Below are positions 45,722 through 57,700 of a DNA stretch of 64,000 nt, in pieces. A model generated the notes under the pieces. The model ran no database searches and was not told the DNA's origin. It worked only from the letters and a program-made list of their open reading frames with translations. The DNA comes from Apostichopus japonicus (taxonomy: Eukaryota > Echinodermata > Holothuroidea > Aspidochirotida > Stichopodidae): positions 31,436,554 to 31,500,553 of the forward strand of contig NC_092562.1 in assembly GCF_037975245.1 (NCBI RefSeq). The letters run 5' to 3'. Position 1 is the stretch's first letter. Each line of letters starts with the position of its first letter. The position numbers and the translations under genes were made by a program.

Positions 45722-46871
45722 TGAGGCTGTGGAACTGTGGAATACAATATAGCGGACTGTTAGAAGTGAAAGACGATTTAAGTGCCCTGAAATGGTCACA
45801 AACGCCCCTCACACCCCTCTCCCCTACCCCCCCCCCCCCGTCCTTCCCAATATTTCATATTAAAGCTAGTAGATAGATATAACACAAAATTTGATATTGC
45901 ATTACGTACATGACACCGAACCACTTGTGACAGAAACTTCTTAGTGAAATGAAACACGTCAGAGGCCAACTCACAGTTGATTTGAGGTTAGTGCATTCAC
46001 AGCAGATACAACACAAGATATGTTTTGTTTGCCTAACTTGAATAACCAACACTCGTTATAACGTTGGAAGTTAATACAAATGTCGGTGAAGGTGCCATGT
46101 TTTGGTACGCTGGTAACGTAAGGTCAAATAACTTCATGATAATAAATTAGTGATTTCAATTGTGTAGGAGCTGGATTCTTATTGAATATGTTGTCCGCGC
46201 ATGCGTATGTGACGTCACACAATGCGGTATATCTTGTAAGCCTCAGATTTTGTTGTATCGGTTCTCTTTAATTTGAAATATCCATAGTTGAACACTACCT
46301 GTTCAAACATCGGTTTATGGCTGTTGTTAATGGTCCCGACCCCCCCCCCCCCCCCTTCCACAAACTCACGGACACAACCCACGCGTCTTTTTAACATCAG
46401 AGTGATGTCATACATGCCACAAATGTGTGTACCGTTAGAAAAACAAATTGTGAAACTTTGTCAGTCCATTTCGATGAATCTATTTCATCGTTTGAACAGC
46501 TGTATGGTTTAGAAGGTGATCCTAAAATCGGGGATTTCTGCGTACTCCCTCATTCTAACAAATAAATGACAGAAACTGTTCCCACATGGGTGCTGACATT
46601 TCATGCAAAAATAGAATTAAATACAATCACAATAAGGGTCAAAGGTCTAGGTCATGACACAAGGCAGGATCCCACTTGGATGTATATGAAAGACGGCGAG
46701 CCGATATAAGAATCGCTCCATTAAGAATTATAAAGACACTGGAGTTCGACTGACACCAGACAAGAGTAAATAGTGTGCATAAAACACGAAAAATCAATAC
46801 CAGTTTTGCCTATAGTTCAGGTACCAAACCAGGACATTTGGTAAGTATGCCTGTCAAGTTTACTACTACTG

Positions 46872-46938
<67 letters not shown>

Positions 46939-46985
46939 CTTTTATTTATTTATCTATACATATATAACCAAGAACTTAAACCGAG

Positions 46986-47025
<40 letters not shown>

Positions 47026-47075
47026 TATTTATATCTATACATATATAACCAAGAACTTAAACCGAGATAATAGTT
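46872..47075. repeat. (TA)n arrays and a ~80-bp tandem duplication
   Basis: Two TA tracts (about 46872-46926 and 46989-47019), each followed by the same sequence 'ctatacatatataaccaag' plus 'aacttaaaccgagataata'. The duplicated unit thus includes its own TA tract. Otherwise 45110-48280 shows no recognisable gene. Confidence 0.8.
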
Positions 47076-48288
47076 CAAGGGGTTACCACGCATTGGTCTA
47101 TAGCTCTACAAAGCAAATGCGCATATTTAAACATGCTTATTTTACGAGGATTTGACAAATACTGCCGTGTTTACCATCAATTATAACGAACTACACACTT
47201 GCAGTCTGTTGCACAGCACAAAGTTGGATGCTTCTATTAGGGGTACACCATATACTGTAACATCGGGTAAACCATTCATCCCAGTATAGTTTGCAGTCAT
47301 CGAAGTTTATACGTTACCGGGTAATACAAGGTGATTCGTACGCAGTTACTCTTTGAAAGTTCGTTATTTTAAAGGTAATTCCCATGAATTTTGTTCTCTG
47401 GATAAAGTCAATATTTATGATGCCAAGCAGCTAATAATAGTATGAATCAACTTGAATGACCATGGCAATTGAAAAATGTTTCCTTGAATCAGCCTTCAAA
47501 ATTGTATGAGTAAGAGTAACATCGTAGAATTGGAATCATTGTTGAAATGTAACTAATTCTCAATTATTAAACGTCAACGGTGACAGTTTTTGTATCGCAG
47601 TGTTGTAGTACTAAAGACCGGTCTGCGCCTCGGTCTCAGATTGGCGGGTAGTGGTCTAGGGTCATACGACTCGATCGATTTCTCGATGACGAGACAGCAC
47701 AAATCAATTTGTTGTAGCTCTTTTTAAACATTACAAGGAAATTTAAAAATATGCGACTAACTGTGTTATTAAGGATGGAGCTAACCCAACCGCCAATAAT
47801 GCAGGTCTGTGTGAAGAAGATGCTATTGATGAACAACTTTCACAAACAACTAAAAACTATTCCACTAGCTAGAAGATAACATAGTTTCAATTTTTGTTCA
47901 CACCACCGACTAACGAGTTGAGCAAGTCTAAATGTGACGTCACTGAGCACAGAAATGCTGAAATTTAAATTAATTTCCTTGATACAGTTCAATATTTATT
48001 TTCTGTAATAAATATATCATGTGATGTTATGCGATGTTTATGCAAATGTTGAATCTGAAATTTTAAACTTCGTAATATGACTTGATTTGAGGATCAACAC
48101 CGTTGAATCCAAACAGTTGATACTTAAAAAGAATAAATGAAAGATCTCCTGGTCTAGCTGGAAGACAGTCACGGCCCCAGAGGGGTGTGTAGGGATGTAC
48201 ACCCCTCCCACCCCCCCTCTCCAACCTTGACATCACTGAAGGGAAACTAGTCATTAGCAAAACCTTGCGTTTAACTCTACTATAGACC

Positions 48289-48652
48289 TTAAAGGCATTG
48301 AAGACTCGCCCCAAACCGCGTGCCGAGCTCTGAAATAGTTAACTTTCCGTTGCATGCAAATGACGTTTTCTTCTTGTCGTTACAAAATGCAGACAGTAAT
48401 GAAACGTGATACCTTGTTATCGTTTAACTAGACATGAGATGTCCAACGCTGCTATATACACTTTGTTGTGGTTATGACCGTAGCTGTATGTACTGACTGT
48501 ACACTAGTGTCTAATTACCGAAGGTAGCAAGCTGTGTGTATATTTTCTGGGATCGGTGGTGGTGTCTAACACTTCTATTACACCTCATTCGAAACTAGGT
48601 CAGATTACCGGCATGAGGCGTTTCTTTGTGCGCGAGTCTTTACACCCTTTAA
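48289..48652 (+). mobile_element. TTAA-flanked MITE, copy 4
   Basis: 364 bp from TTAAAGGCATTGAAGACTCG to CGAGTCTTTACACCCTTTAA with TTAA at both ends. It is highly similar to copies 2 and 3. Confidence 0.88.
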
Positions 48653-48921
48653 TTGTAGTCTAAATATGACTCAGAATTCATTGTTTGACGTTAGACCTTA
48701 TATTTATTTTCTCTGGGGATGTCCTTCAAGGAGTAGGCTTCAGTGATGATCTATGGACCCACCCGCTCCTTTATAAAATCCTGGATCTACCCATGTGTTA
48801 CGGAGATCACATATTGACACATGGTTGTTGACTCGTTCACTTAATTGCCTTTGGCTAAGGACTGTTGCGAATATTGTCTTTAACATTATGAAGCTTAAAT
48901 ATTATCTAAACTGACATTGTT

Positions 48922-49150
48922 TCAGAATTTATAATGCTCAATTCCACCATAAAATTGTAAAACGGAAATCACGGGGAAGCTGTCACCAATGGTTCCTGGC
49001 GTCAAATTGTCCACATTCGGCCACCTAAGAGGGTGATGTCTTAAGTAAATATCTCCTAATCGGATCACACCTTTTACAGAGCTATTTATACCTATAGCTT
49101 TTTCCAGGAGATTTTCATCATCTTGATCTGAGTCTCTATGACAGTAGACA
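48922..49150 (-). other. Coding-like open frame of unknown nature
   Basis: About 76 codons ending at a TGA at 48922, containing HRDSDQDDENLLEKAIGINS and HHPLRWPNVDNL. The composition looks like real protein rather than repeat, but I do not recognise the family. The frame runs into a hAT-like left end at 49155, so any upstream part is interrupted. It could be a degenerated exon or a transposon piece. Confidence 0.2.
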
Positions 49151-49154
49151 AAGA

Positions 49155-49882
49155 CAGGGGCGGCGATTTGTTTCAAATATTGGGGGGGGGGGGGACATTT
49201 GCTTGGACGCAGACGCGTAGGATTTTCTAACCCGGGGGCGCGAATTACTATCAAAGCGGATCGCCACCATTGGTTGGCGCTCAGCGTCCAAGAAAATTTC
49301 TGGTTTTGATAGCCCCCCAGATCACCGGAAATGGCACTTCTCGGGCTTGGAAATGACCAACCAGATGTACACTTTTGCCTGAGAACCAAGTTTTCCGCAA
49401 TTGTTTTTTTTTCTCCATCCATAACCCTTTTCAAGATTGTCACCAGTTACACATCATGTTCGACCTCATCGCATCTCCTTTGGTTATTGCTTTTGTAGGT
49501 GATACTATACGTAACGGCCCACCATACCCGTCAGCCCCACTTTTCAAGGTTTTAATATGTTTTTATTTGTTCAGAATTTGAATAATAAATTCATTCCAAA
49601 GCATACCCATAATGTTGCACAAAATTTCATCTATGGACAACCAATATAGAAAACCCCCTTCAACCCCTCACAGACCGGTCAAAATTGCACGAGTAGAGGG
49701 AAGTATGATGAAGAATGTTGGTCAGGGAATTCAGACACAGTTAATTTATTGGTGTACAAATATTAAAATCTCTTATAACGGCTATATAAAACTTCAATAT
49801 CATAAAAAAAATACAAAATATATGCTCAAGGGGTGGGGCGGTCTCCCCCTTCGCCCCCCCCCCTTGCATGGCTTCGCGCCTG
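49155..49882. mobile_element. Possible hAT-type element
   Basis: Starts CAGGGGCGGCGATTT and may end at the complement of CAGGCGCGAAGCC, a weak terminal pair. The 8-bp flanks do not match. The block at 49250-49345 is shared with the elements near 6845 and 37370, supporting a common hAT-derived family. Confidence 0.35.
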
Positions 49883-50473
49883 TGGTTAGAAATCTTGTAG
49901 GAAACAGGCCAAATGGACACCCAGTGAACCCATATCGATGTGGATCATATATAGGATTGTACATACACTCATACACAAGAGATGTACAGACATTATGATA
50001 ATAATCATGAGTGACAACATGCTACATGGTCACAGGTCACAGAAACGATCACGAAGAGTCATCTACCTCATGCAGCATGTGTTGGATGAAGTTTTAGCCA
50101 CCGCCAAATATGATTTGGATAAATAATCTCACGCATTATCTTCTATTTGTTGTCAACATACACCATCAACGGCATGCATATATTCAAATAACGATAAATT
50201 ATGATTTCCAGATAATCTTAAAAAGGTCGGTTTAATTTGTCTCTTAATTCATTGCAAATTTTTACTGTCCAGAAACTGTAGCCATCCTACTATATGAATA
50301 TTTGAAATTGCTATGGAATTGCTATGTTATAGCAGTAATACACACAATTAACGTTGCCTACATAGTTAATTATCACCTTTAAACAAATCAGATCCAGTAA
50401 GCTTGTGACATTATATAATACTGTTTTTGTGTTTTACAGATTTGGCCACTTAAATCCTCAATAATACAACAAG

Positions 50474-52750
50474 ATGGAGACATTAGCAGCATTGGATTAC
50501 TTGATCATCGTTGGTATGCTGATCGTCTCTGCTTTAATTGGAGTCTTCTTTGCCATCAGACAACAGTCTGTTAGTGATTATTTTCTCGGTAATCGCCATA
50601 TGTCGGTGTTTCCAGTTGCTATATCGCTGACAGCTACGTTCATATCCGCTATCACATACCTTGGAACGCCAGCAGAGGTGTACATCCATGGACCGAAGTA
50701 CGGATTGATGGCCACTCTTCGGACATTTGTTCCCATTGTGATAGTCTACTGTTTCATACCGGTGTTCTACCGTCTGAAGATCACCACAGTGTATGAGTAC
50801 TTGGAGATGAGATTTAATAACACCGTTCGCTTCCTCGTCCTCGCTTCCGAGTTTGTCGGCGGATTCATCTACATGGGTATCGTTGTATACACACCTGCAC
50901 TGGCACTGAGTACAGTTACTGGACTAAATCTAACTTTCTCTATTCTGGCTATCGGTGTCGTTTGTACCTTTTACACTTCAATAGGAGGAATCAAGGCTGT
51001 TATATGGACAGACGTGTTTCAGGTAAGAGAGTGGCACTCTACCCCACGACCCCTTCCAAGTCCTCTCGTAGGCAACAAAGTACGTGGAAATGCCATTCTT
51101 TGGCCAGATCTGTGCATAATATAGATAACACTAATTTTCCTTGTGACGGGTCTCATTTTTAAATTGTCTCTGCAGAAGAGACAACCCTTATCCAGTTTAA
51201 ACACTATTCTACACTTATACTTTCTAACATCTTGCATCTATAATCTACAGACTTTGTTCATGTCTATTTTATATGAGATATATGCCCTAGATGAATTCCG
51301 CTGGGAACAGGAAAGGGAAATGAAGACTATATATGGCATTACGTTTATTCAGTTCTAGGCTAGGATAACAAGTTGCAATGGAGGACATCTAAAGGGTCTG
51401 GAGATTCCACGTATCCCAAATGATGAGGGATGGGGGAGGAGTTGGTGGGTTACCATCTACACATTCCCAAGGACATGGGTACATTAATTGTAACAATCAA
51501 TCGACTTCAAAAATGATTCAGTTTATGTGGTTATTGCTGTTTTATTGCAGGCCTTCGCGATGGTAATTGGGGCCATAATTATGATCATTGCCGGTACGGT
51601 CAGCATCGGAGGACCAGCCGAAGGTTGGCGACGAGCAGCCGAAGGAGGTCGAGATCACTTGGTTGATTTTAACATAGACCCAACTATTCGCCTGACATTC
51701 TGGTCCATTTACATAGGTGGTACTTCTTTCCTTATTATGATAGGAGGAACCAAACAGAGTTTCGTCCAACGATATCTGTCTTGTAAAAGTGAAAGCGATG
51801 CTCGGATGGCAGCCTGGGTAGGAATGATTGGTACAGCTGTAATGGAATTACTAGCAGTAGCTACGGGCATGACAATCTTTGCTTATTACCACGTATGTGA
51901 TCCTCTTACTTCCGGTGAGATTTCACGTGCAGATCAGATTGTTCCCTATTTCATGATGGATATTTTCCAATCTGTGCCAGGTTTACCTGGACTTTTAATA
52001 TCCGGGGCCTTCTGTGCGTCACTTTCCTCTATGTCGTCTGTGTTGAATTCCATCGCTTCAATAGCTGGACAAGACATCGTGAAAACCATCTGGCCGGATA
52101 TGACGGACGCAACGTATTCATTGGTTGTCAAGGTGATATCTGCAGTCTTTGGCCTGGTTACCATTGCACTGGCCTTTCTTGCGTCTGTTCTTGGCGATGT
52201 CCTGCAGACTGCTCTATCGATTGCTGGAATAACAGGGGGTCCAGCGTTTGGGGTTTATATCCTTGGTTTGTTCGTTCCGAGGTGTAACTCAAAGGGGGCG
52301 GCGGTTGGCATGATAGGAGGTACATTAGTCGGTCTATTTTTGTATCTTGGGTCCCGTTTTTACCCGCCTATTAGTCACAGACCTCCTCTGTCTGTTGAGG
52401 GATGTGACGCGTTGTTGAATGAGACCTCTTCATCAATGTATAATGATGTTGCCACCGAACTGTTTACTGTTAGTGATACAAACACCGTTGAATCGGTATT
52501 GTCAGAGAGACCACCTGGTACTGCAATGTTTGCAATCAGCTATCTTTACCTTACAACAGTCAATGCATTAGTTTGTGTAATCCTAGGCGTTGTAGTCAGT
52601 TACGTAACCTCTTGGAATAAGCCGCAGAAAGTAGATCCCAAACTTCTAGCACCGATCATTGCTCGATCATTCATCAGTTTGGTACAAGATCATGAAGAGA
52701 AAGATAAACCGCCAAGTCCGACAGATTATTTACCGTTAAGTAAAGTTTGA
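50474..52750 (+). CDS. SLC5-family sodium/solute symporter, paralog A
   Basis: Two coding exons, 50474-51022 and 51551-52750 (GT/AG, phase 0, after TDVFQ), give 582 aa. A splice acceptor at 50439 implies a 5' UTR intron. The sequence fits a 13-helix sodium symporter fold: SDYFLGNRHMSVFPVAISLTAT (helix 1 region), TVYEYLEMRF, GGIKAVIWTDVFQ, SGAFCASLSSMSSVLNS (helix 8 Na2-site serines, about residues 338-354) and a C-terminal tail after the last helix near 525. It is closest in feel to the SMCT/SMVT/NIS branch (SLC5A8/12/6/5), so the substrate could be monocarboxylates, vitamins or anions; the sequence alone does not decide. Length fits (580-640 aa). Tandem with paralog B. Confidence 0.93.
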
Positions 52751-55700
52751 TATGTTTAACTTATAAGAACAAAATGTTCTACAAATATGAAAGAATTGTT
52801 CTATAGACGTTCTTGTTTCAAGTACTTCTGTAAGCATTTGGTTCAAGGTTTAGAGACCAGCACTTCTAGCATGGGCTTGTCGTGTTCTATCAGCCCCTGT
52901 CGACTTCTGTTATCATTGTACTAAAAGCTTTTTTCGAAGATAAAAACATGATATTGAATTAGGCTTTGAAATTTTCAATGTTAACTATTTTGTAGTAAAA
53001 TCATCAATACCGTGAACAGACTCACACACTGAAGTTAACATAAAATAGACCTAATTATTAATATGCTGATGAAAACTGGTAGGTTACCAATATAGTGGAC
53101 ATAAATAATGGCTTGTTCTGTCTCGTGGGTGTTTGCTTACTCCCCATATAACATTATTAAATCTGACGGAATGGTAATGTCTTGTATTTTCTGGAAGGGG
53201 TTTGTAATGTGGTGTGAATGGAGAGGCAGGGTGGGGCGTCCTCTGATGCAATCGTCGTGACGTCAGTATTTCATCAGTGAATGCACATTATATTGTGTTA
53301 TAAGAGCAGGGTAGAGTTTGTACCGTTGCTGTATTTTAAGTTAATCAAAATTACAGGAGATTTTTCCCGAACGGAAATGATTGTGGTATTGAAGAACTCA
53401 GCATTCATAGTCTCTGGATGTGTGACCTAATTAATATCGTAGGTCCTACCTTGTACCGCGAAAGATTTGACATACAGGTTCTACTCAGACTGCGTAAGGT
53501 TGGCATGAAATATAGATATTTGAGTTGTCGAATGAGCACTTTATTTCAGAATACATGAAAATTATGTGTGTTCCTTATCGTATTTTACCGTGCAAGCAGT
53601 TATTTTCGTCATATATAGATATATTTTCCACTTTTGTTTTTATATAAAGCCAACTTACGTTACCCCTGTCGACATAGTAGTACTAACCAAAGCCGCAGTT
53701 ACATGGACTATTGTATAGGGTTTACTCAAGTACTGTATCAAACACAACATATGTTAACATTTAAAGGCATATTAAATACAGAATATTGTCAACATTTACT
53801 AATGTAATAGTACCTAGTACAATCTTAATGTTTCTTTGATCATATTATTCTACCTGTTGAATGTTTTTTGTAACACTGACAAACAGTGAAGAACCTAATA
53901 TTTTAGTAATAGCAACCTTTCGTCTACCCAGAGGATTTGTGCCAACAAAGTCTTCGGCTTTAAGTACAGCGCGTCTGTATGTTGCCGTGTTGGGCGAATC
54001 CAACCTTAATAGTAATTATCGACTTTGTGGTTCGTATTATAGTCGTTGCTGACTTTGTAATCCGCGGTCCCCCTCACAATTTTGCAAGATCGGTAAGAGT
54101 GACTTTCCTTTCGGGAAACCAAAAGGTTGGAAACTTCAGAACAGAGTGGATAAAGCCCTTATGACGGGCTACTTTTCAAGTACTTTACCCTACAATTGTA
54201 ACATAAAAGAGCCAATGTGGCCTTGTAGCCTTATGTCAAGGTGATCCCTCAGGCCCTCAAAACTCACCCACCACACTTTAGATGCATCTGCCACGGTTCT
54301 TAATTCAACACAATTTCAATCGACAGAGATAGGTGCAGATGAGATGTTGGTCAATTTAACTGCTCTAGGAAGTCTCACGCGATTGCAGATAATATAGGAG
54401 CGAATTTTTAACCGTTTGGATCCAAGAATGTAATGTAACTTGGTATTTTACTCTTTCCAATGATTCTGCAAGAATCGATTAGTGTATTTGATTACAGTGT
54501 ACAATAATGTAGATATTTGAAAGTTTCATTATTATTTGACACAATAAATGGATATGATATTTTAGTACCTATTTTCCATGATGTCAAGTGAAACGAGTGG
54601 CTTGTTTCAAGCGCTTCATTAATTCGTAAGATATGGTGCCTCTGCAATAACAATTGCGCTAAGCCTTATAACTACAAATGCTATAACTGCATCTAATTAA
54701 ATTGAAAGTAGGGGTATTCCTAAGAATGTTTTTAATACTCCCGAAAGGTATGGTTAGTTATTGCTTTTTATTGTTGACTCAAAGCAGACACAAACCTAAT
54801 CATCATCATTGGTCTACCTTATGTCTTGGAGATGACTGCGAATAACGTCTCCAAACAGTTAAAAAACCTCCTATTCCATTAGGAGATATCACAGATTTCA
54901 TGTTCCTTCACAAACAAGGCAGGGGACTTGATCAAGTCTGAACATGACACCAGATGTGCTACATTTTCTTTATAAAATATTCAAAAGATAAGCAAAGAGA
55001 AAATATAAGACTTATCTTTATCGTATTATGGTTCTTTGACATCAAATGTTTATTAAATGGCAGCTGCCAGATACGACTATTATACTAATAAAGATGTCTC
55101 CCAAACAAGCAATATTATTCTCCTGTTTTGGAAACTTATTCATCATAGAGGTTACTGTCCTATATGCTCGATGATAGTGGGGTTTGCGACTCCGTAAAGT
55201 ATTCACTACTTGTTATCTCCCTGCTTCGTCTTGCCAGTGTTCGTGAAAATTTAAGCCTCGACTGGAGGGCTTAGTCTAAAGAATCAACGTTTAATGTCTT
55301 CCAATACCAAGTTTAGATGTCCCAACTAATTCAATCCATGATATCTCTAATGCAATTTTATTCAATCCTTGAATCCGTTTGTAATTCGATTGATAGTTGT
55401 AATACATAACTGAAGATCTTTAACAATTGTTAGTATCTTTGATCGAAGTTTTCGATATCAGTGTGATACAAGAAGCCATCAAGATGAAAGTTGAGTCAAT
55501 GTCTTTTGTATGTATAGCCCTCCACCGACATTTCTTGTAGCTGTCGTATCAGCAAAGGATAAACTACATTGAATTCCTTAATTGATAAGACTTGTACAGC
55601 ATTGTTTGGGTATTCAATTGAGAATTGTCCGCATCATAACAAGCATACTAATCGTGAACTACGCTTATTCTTTACATAAATCAAGAATAGCAATAGCTAC

Positions 55701-55910
55701 CTTAATGCAAAACTATATCATGTAGCATCACCTTACCCTGGATGTGCTTAGACACATTATGTAGCCAACAACATAGACAAAGTTAGCCAGGCTCACGAAT
55801 AAATAATTCATGAGGGATTGTGGTCGTACTTTGCAGTGTACATGACACACATCTGCTGATTGAATCTGTTACTTAACAAATACTACACCCAGGCTCTATG
55901 CTTGACTAAT
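52751..55910. other. Spacer between SLC5 paralogs A and B, no gene seen
   Basis: Contains the 3' UTR of paralog A and AT-rich sequence. No conserved peptide or large repeat is recognised. Confidence 0.55.
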
Positions 55911-55914
55911 TTGT

Positions 55915-56235
55915 TAAGCTACTTCCTGTGGGGTATCTCTCCTTTCCACTAGACCAAATTAAATAAGAAGAAAACCCTTAATATCATGACTTACCTCAAG
56001 CCAGCTTCACCAGTGCGGGGCATATCTTCTACCCACTTGACCCAATGAAATAAGTAGAAAGCCCTTAATATCCTGATATACCTCAAGACAGTTTCACCAG
56101 TGTGGGGCATATCTTCTACCCACTTGACACAATGCAGTAAGTAGACAGCCATTAATATCCTGATATACCTCAAGCCAGCTTCACCAGTGTGGGGCATCTC
56201 TCCTTGCCACTTGACCGAATGAAATAAGTACTACC
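55915..56235. repeat. 87-bp tandem repeat, ~3.5 units
   Basis: 'caccagtgtggggcatatct' recurs at 87-bp steps (56008, 56095, 56182), with weaker half units outside. Being 29 codons long it leaves a small open frame on the minus strand, which I do not consider a gene. Confidence 0.85.
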
Positions 56236-56370
56236 CACCAGGTTTTCAATTATGGGGGTATCAGATTTCCATACTCTTCATGGATCCAGATTATCCACTA
56301 CTTCAACTAATGTTCCTTTACTTTTGTGATTGTTGGAATTTCTGGATATCTCTGCTGAGAACAGGTGTTC

Positions 56371-56498
56371 GTAGATACTATGCTCAGATGAGTATGGAAG
56401 CCATAAGGGGTCATGCCAGATGTCGAGATACCTTGTTAGAATACCATAATATCTCGCATATCTCCTTATGGCTTCCGTACATATCTGAACGTAGTAGC
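56371..56498. other. Long imperfect fold-back (hairpin)
   Basis: Left arm 'tcagatgagtatggaagcc' (from 56384) and right arm complement 'tcagatatgtacggaagcc' continue through 'ataagg'. They extend outward to about 35 bp, with an inner short stem (CGAGATA / TATCTCG) around a ~19-nt loop. It may be a small inverted-repeat element or a structured transcript. Confidence 0.6.
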
Positions 56499-56891
56499 TG
56501 AAAGTTCACCCTCCCATAATGCAACATACTGTAATAAATTTCGAAATATCTTTACAGAAGTCGATTATAGATTGTGTACATTTTCAAACACTTTGAGTGG
56601 TATATAAATCCTGTTCCATTACACACTGCAATTAGAATTGAAACCTTTGATTCTTATCTACTGGTGTAAGTTTATAGTTATACCTGCAGCTATATGAGTA
56701 TGACACTGATAAAAGATACAAATAACCCAGCGTTTACTTCATTCATTTAACTGTCGAGCTACAGGAAAGAATCTATTTGTATTCTCTGCACCCTCTGGTG
56801 AGCTAGTATTGGTGTCACCCATTAGACGATATTAGAAGATTAATAGGTACGAGAGTTCTTTCTGCTACATTAAAATCATATGGCACTGTAT

Positions 56892-56950
56892 TATCATCAT
56901 CATCATCATCATCATCATCGTCGTCGTCGTCGTCATCATTATTATTAGGA
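56892..56950. repeat. Trinucleotide microsatellite (ATC)n-(GTC)n
   Basis: About nine ATC units, five GTC units, then ATC and ATT units. Confidence 0.95.
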
Positions 56951-57187
56951 GATTGAATCCTTAGGTACAGCCGTCCTGACCTAGTACGAAATCAGCAGAG
57001 AGAGACTTCGGATGCAATACTTTCGCACAATTACTCTAGTTTACTCCATATTCTCTCCCCCCTGTTAGTTGCTTTCTTCTCTGCATCCCTTGTCTACTAA
57101 TCCTCTTGTGTTCACCCTGATCATTAACCTGGCTGTAGTCTGTGTGTTTATTTGTCCCTTCTGTTACTGTAACTTGTAATTCAGTCT

Positions 57188-57218
57188 CTGAAGAAGATCC
57201 TGCTAGGATCGAAACGTC
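57188..57218 (+). other. CTGAAGA-hairpin-GAAACGTC motif
   Basis: CTGAAGA, one A, a perfect 6-bp stem (GATCCT/AGGATC) with a 3-nt loop, then GAAACGTC. The layout resembles a hammerhead ribozyme core (CUGANGA...GAAA...GUC) and matches the motif behind the Penelope-like relic at 42544-42569. It may mark another Penelope-like 3' end. The extra A before the stem speaks against full activity. Confidence 0.4.
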
Positions 57219-57700
57219 AGGCCCTCTTACTTTTACTTATTATAATTATTGTTATGTAGTAGGCCTATGTCCACTAATTTAGTACTTCAGACATTTATTA
57301 CAGAGAAATTGACGACGCTTTCAGCTAATATTATTGCTGGATGTTGACAATATCTAAATGTGCCCTCAAGCTAGAGGATATTGTTAGCAAAGATAGTTAG
57401 ACCGGACAATGGGATTATCTACAGGTAGGGTTGTAAGGGGATAATCCAAACTAGGGCCTTCATGTGTGATAATAACCAACGTTATTTCACTGATTAGCTG
57501 ATATGGTTCCTCTAAACATCTACGATGGAGATATCTCATACTCTTATCACGACTGGACGAAATCTCACACGGTTGTGCCAGTCTTTAGACGGGCTTGGTA
57601 TCCGCAAGTTGCGGACCTCTCCCAGTCACTGCAAGTCACTGATACCTGTTTCTTTACCTTACGTTCAGGACTTTATCTAGTCTTACGAGATTTGAATGAA

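Noticed and set aside
49612-49998. 128-codon plus-strand frame
   Set aside because: Overlaps a hAT-like repeat end with C/G runs; no recognisable domain.
57188-57218. Active hammerhead ribozyme
   Set aside because: One extra base lies between the core and stem II, and stem I is only about four pairs; activity cannot be claimed from sequence.
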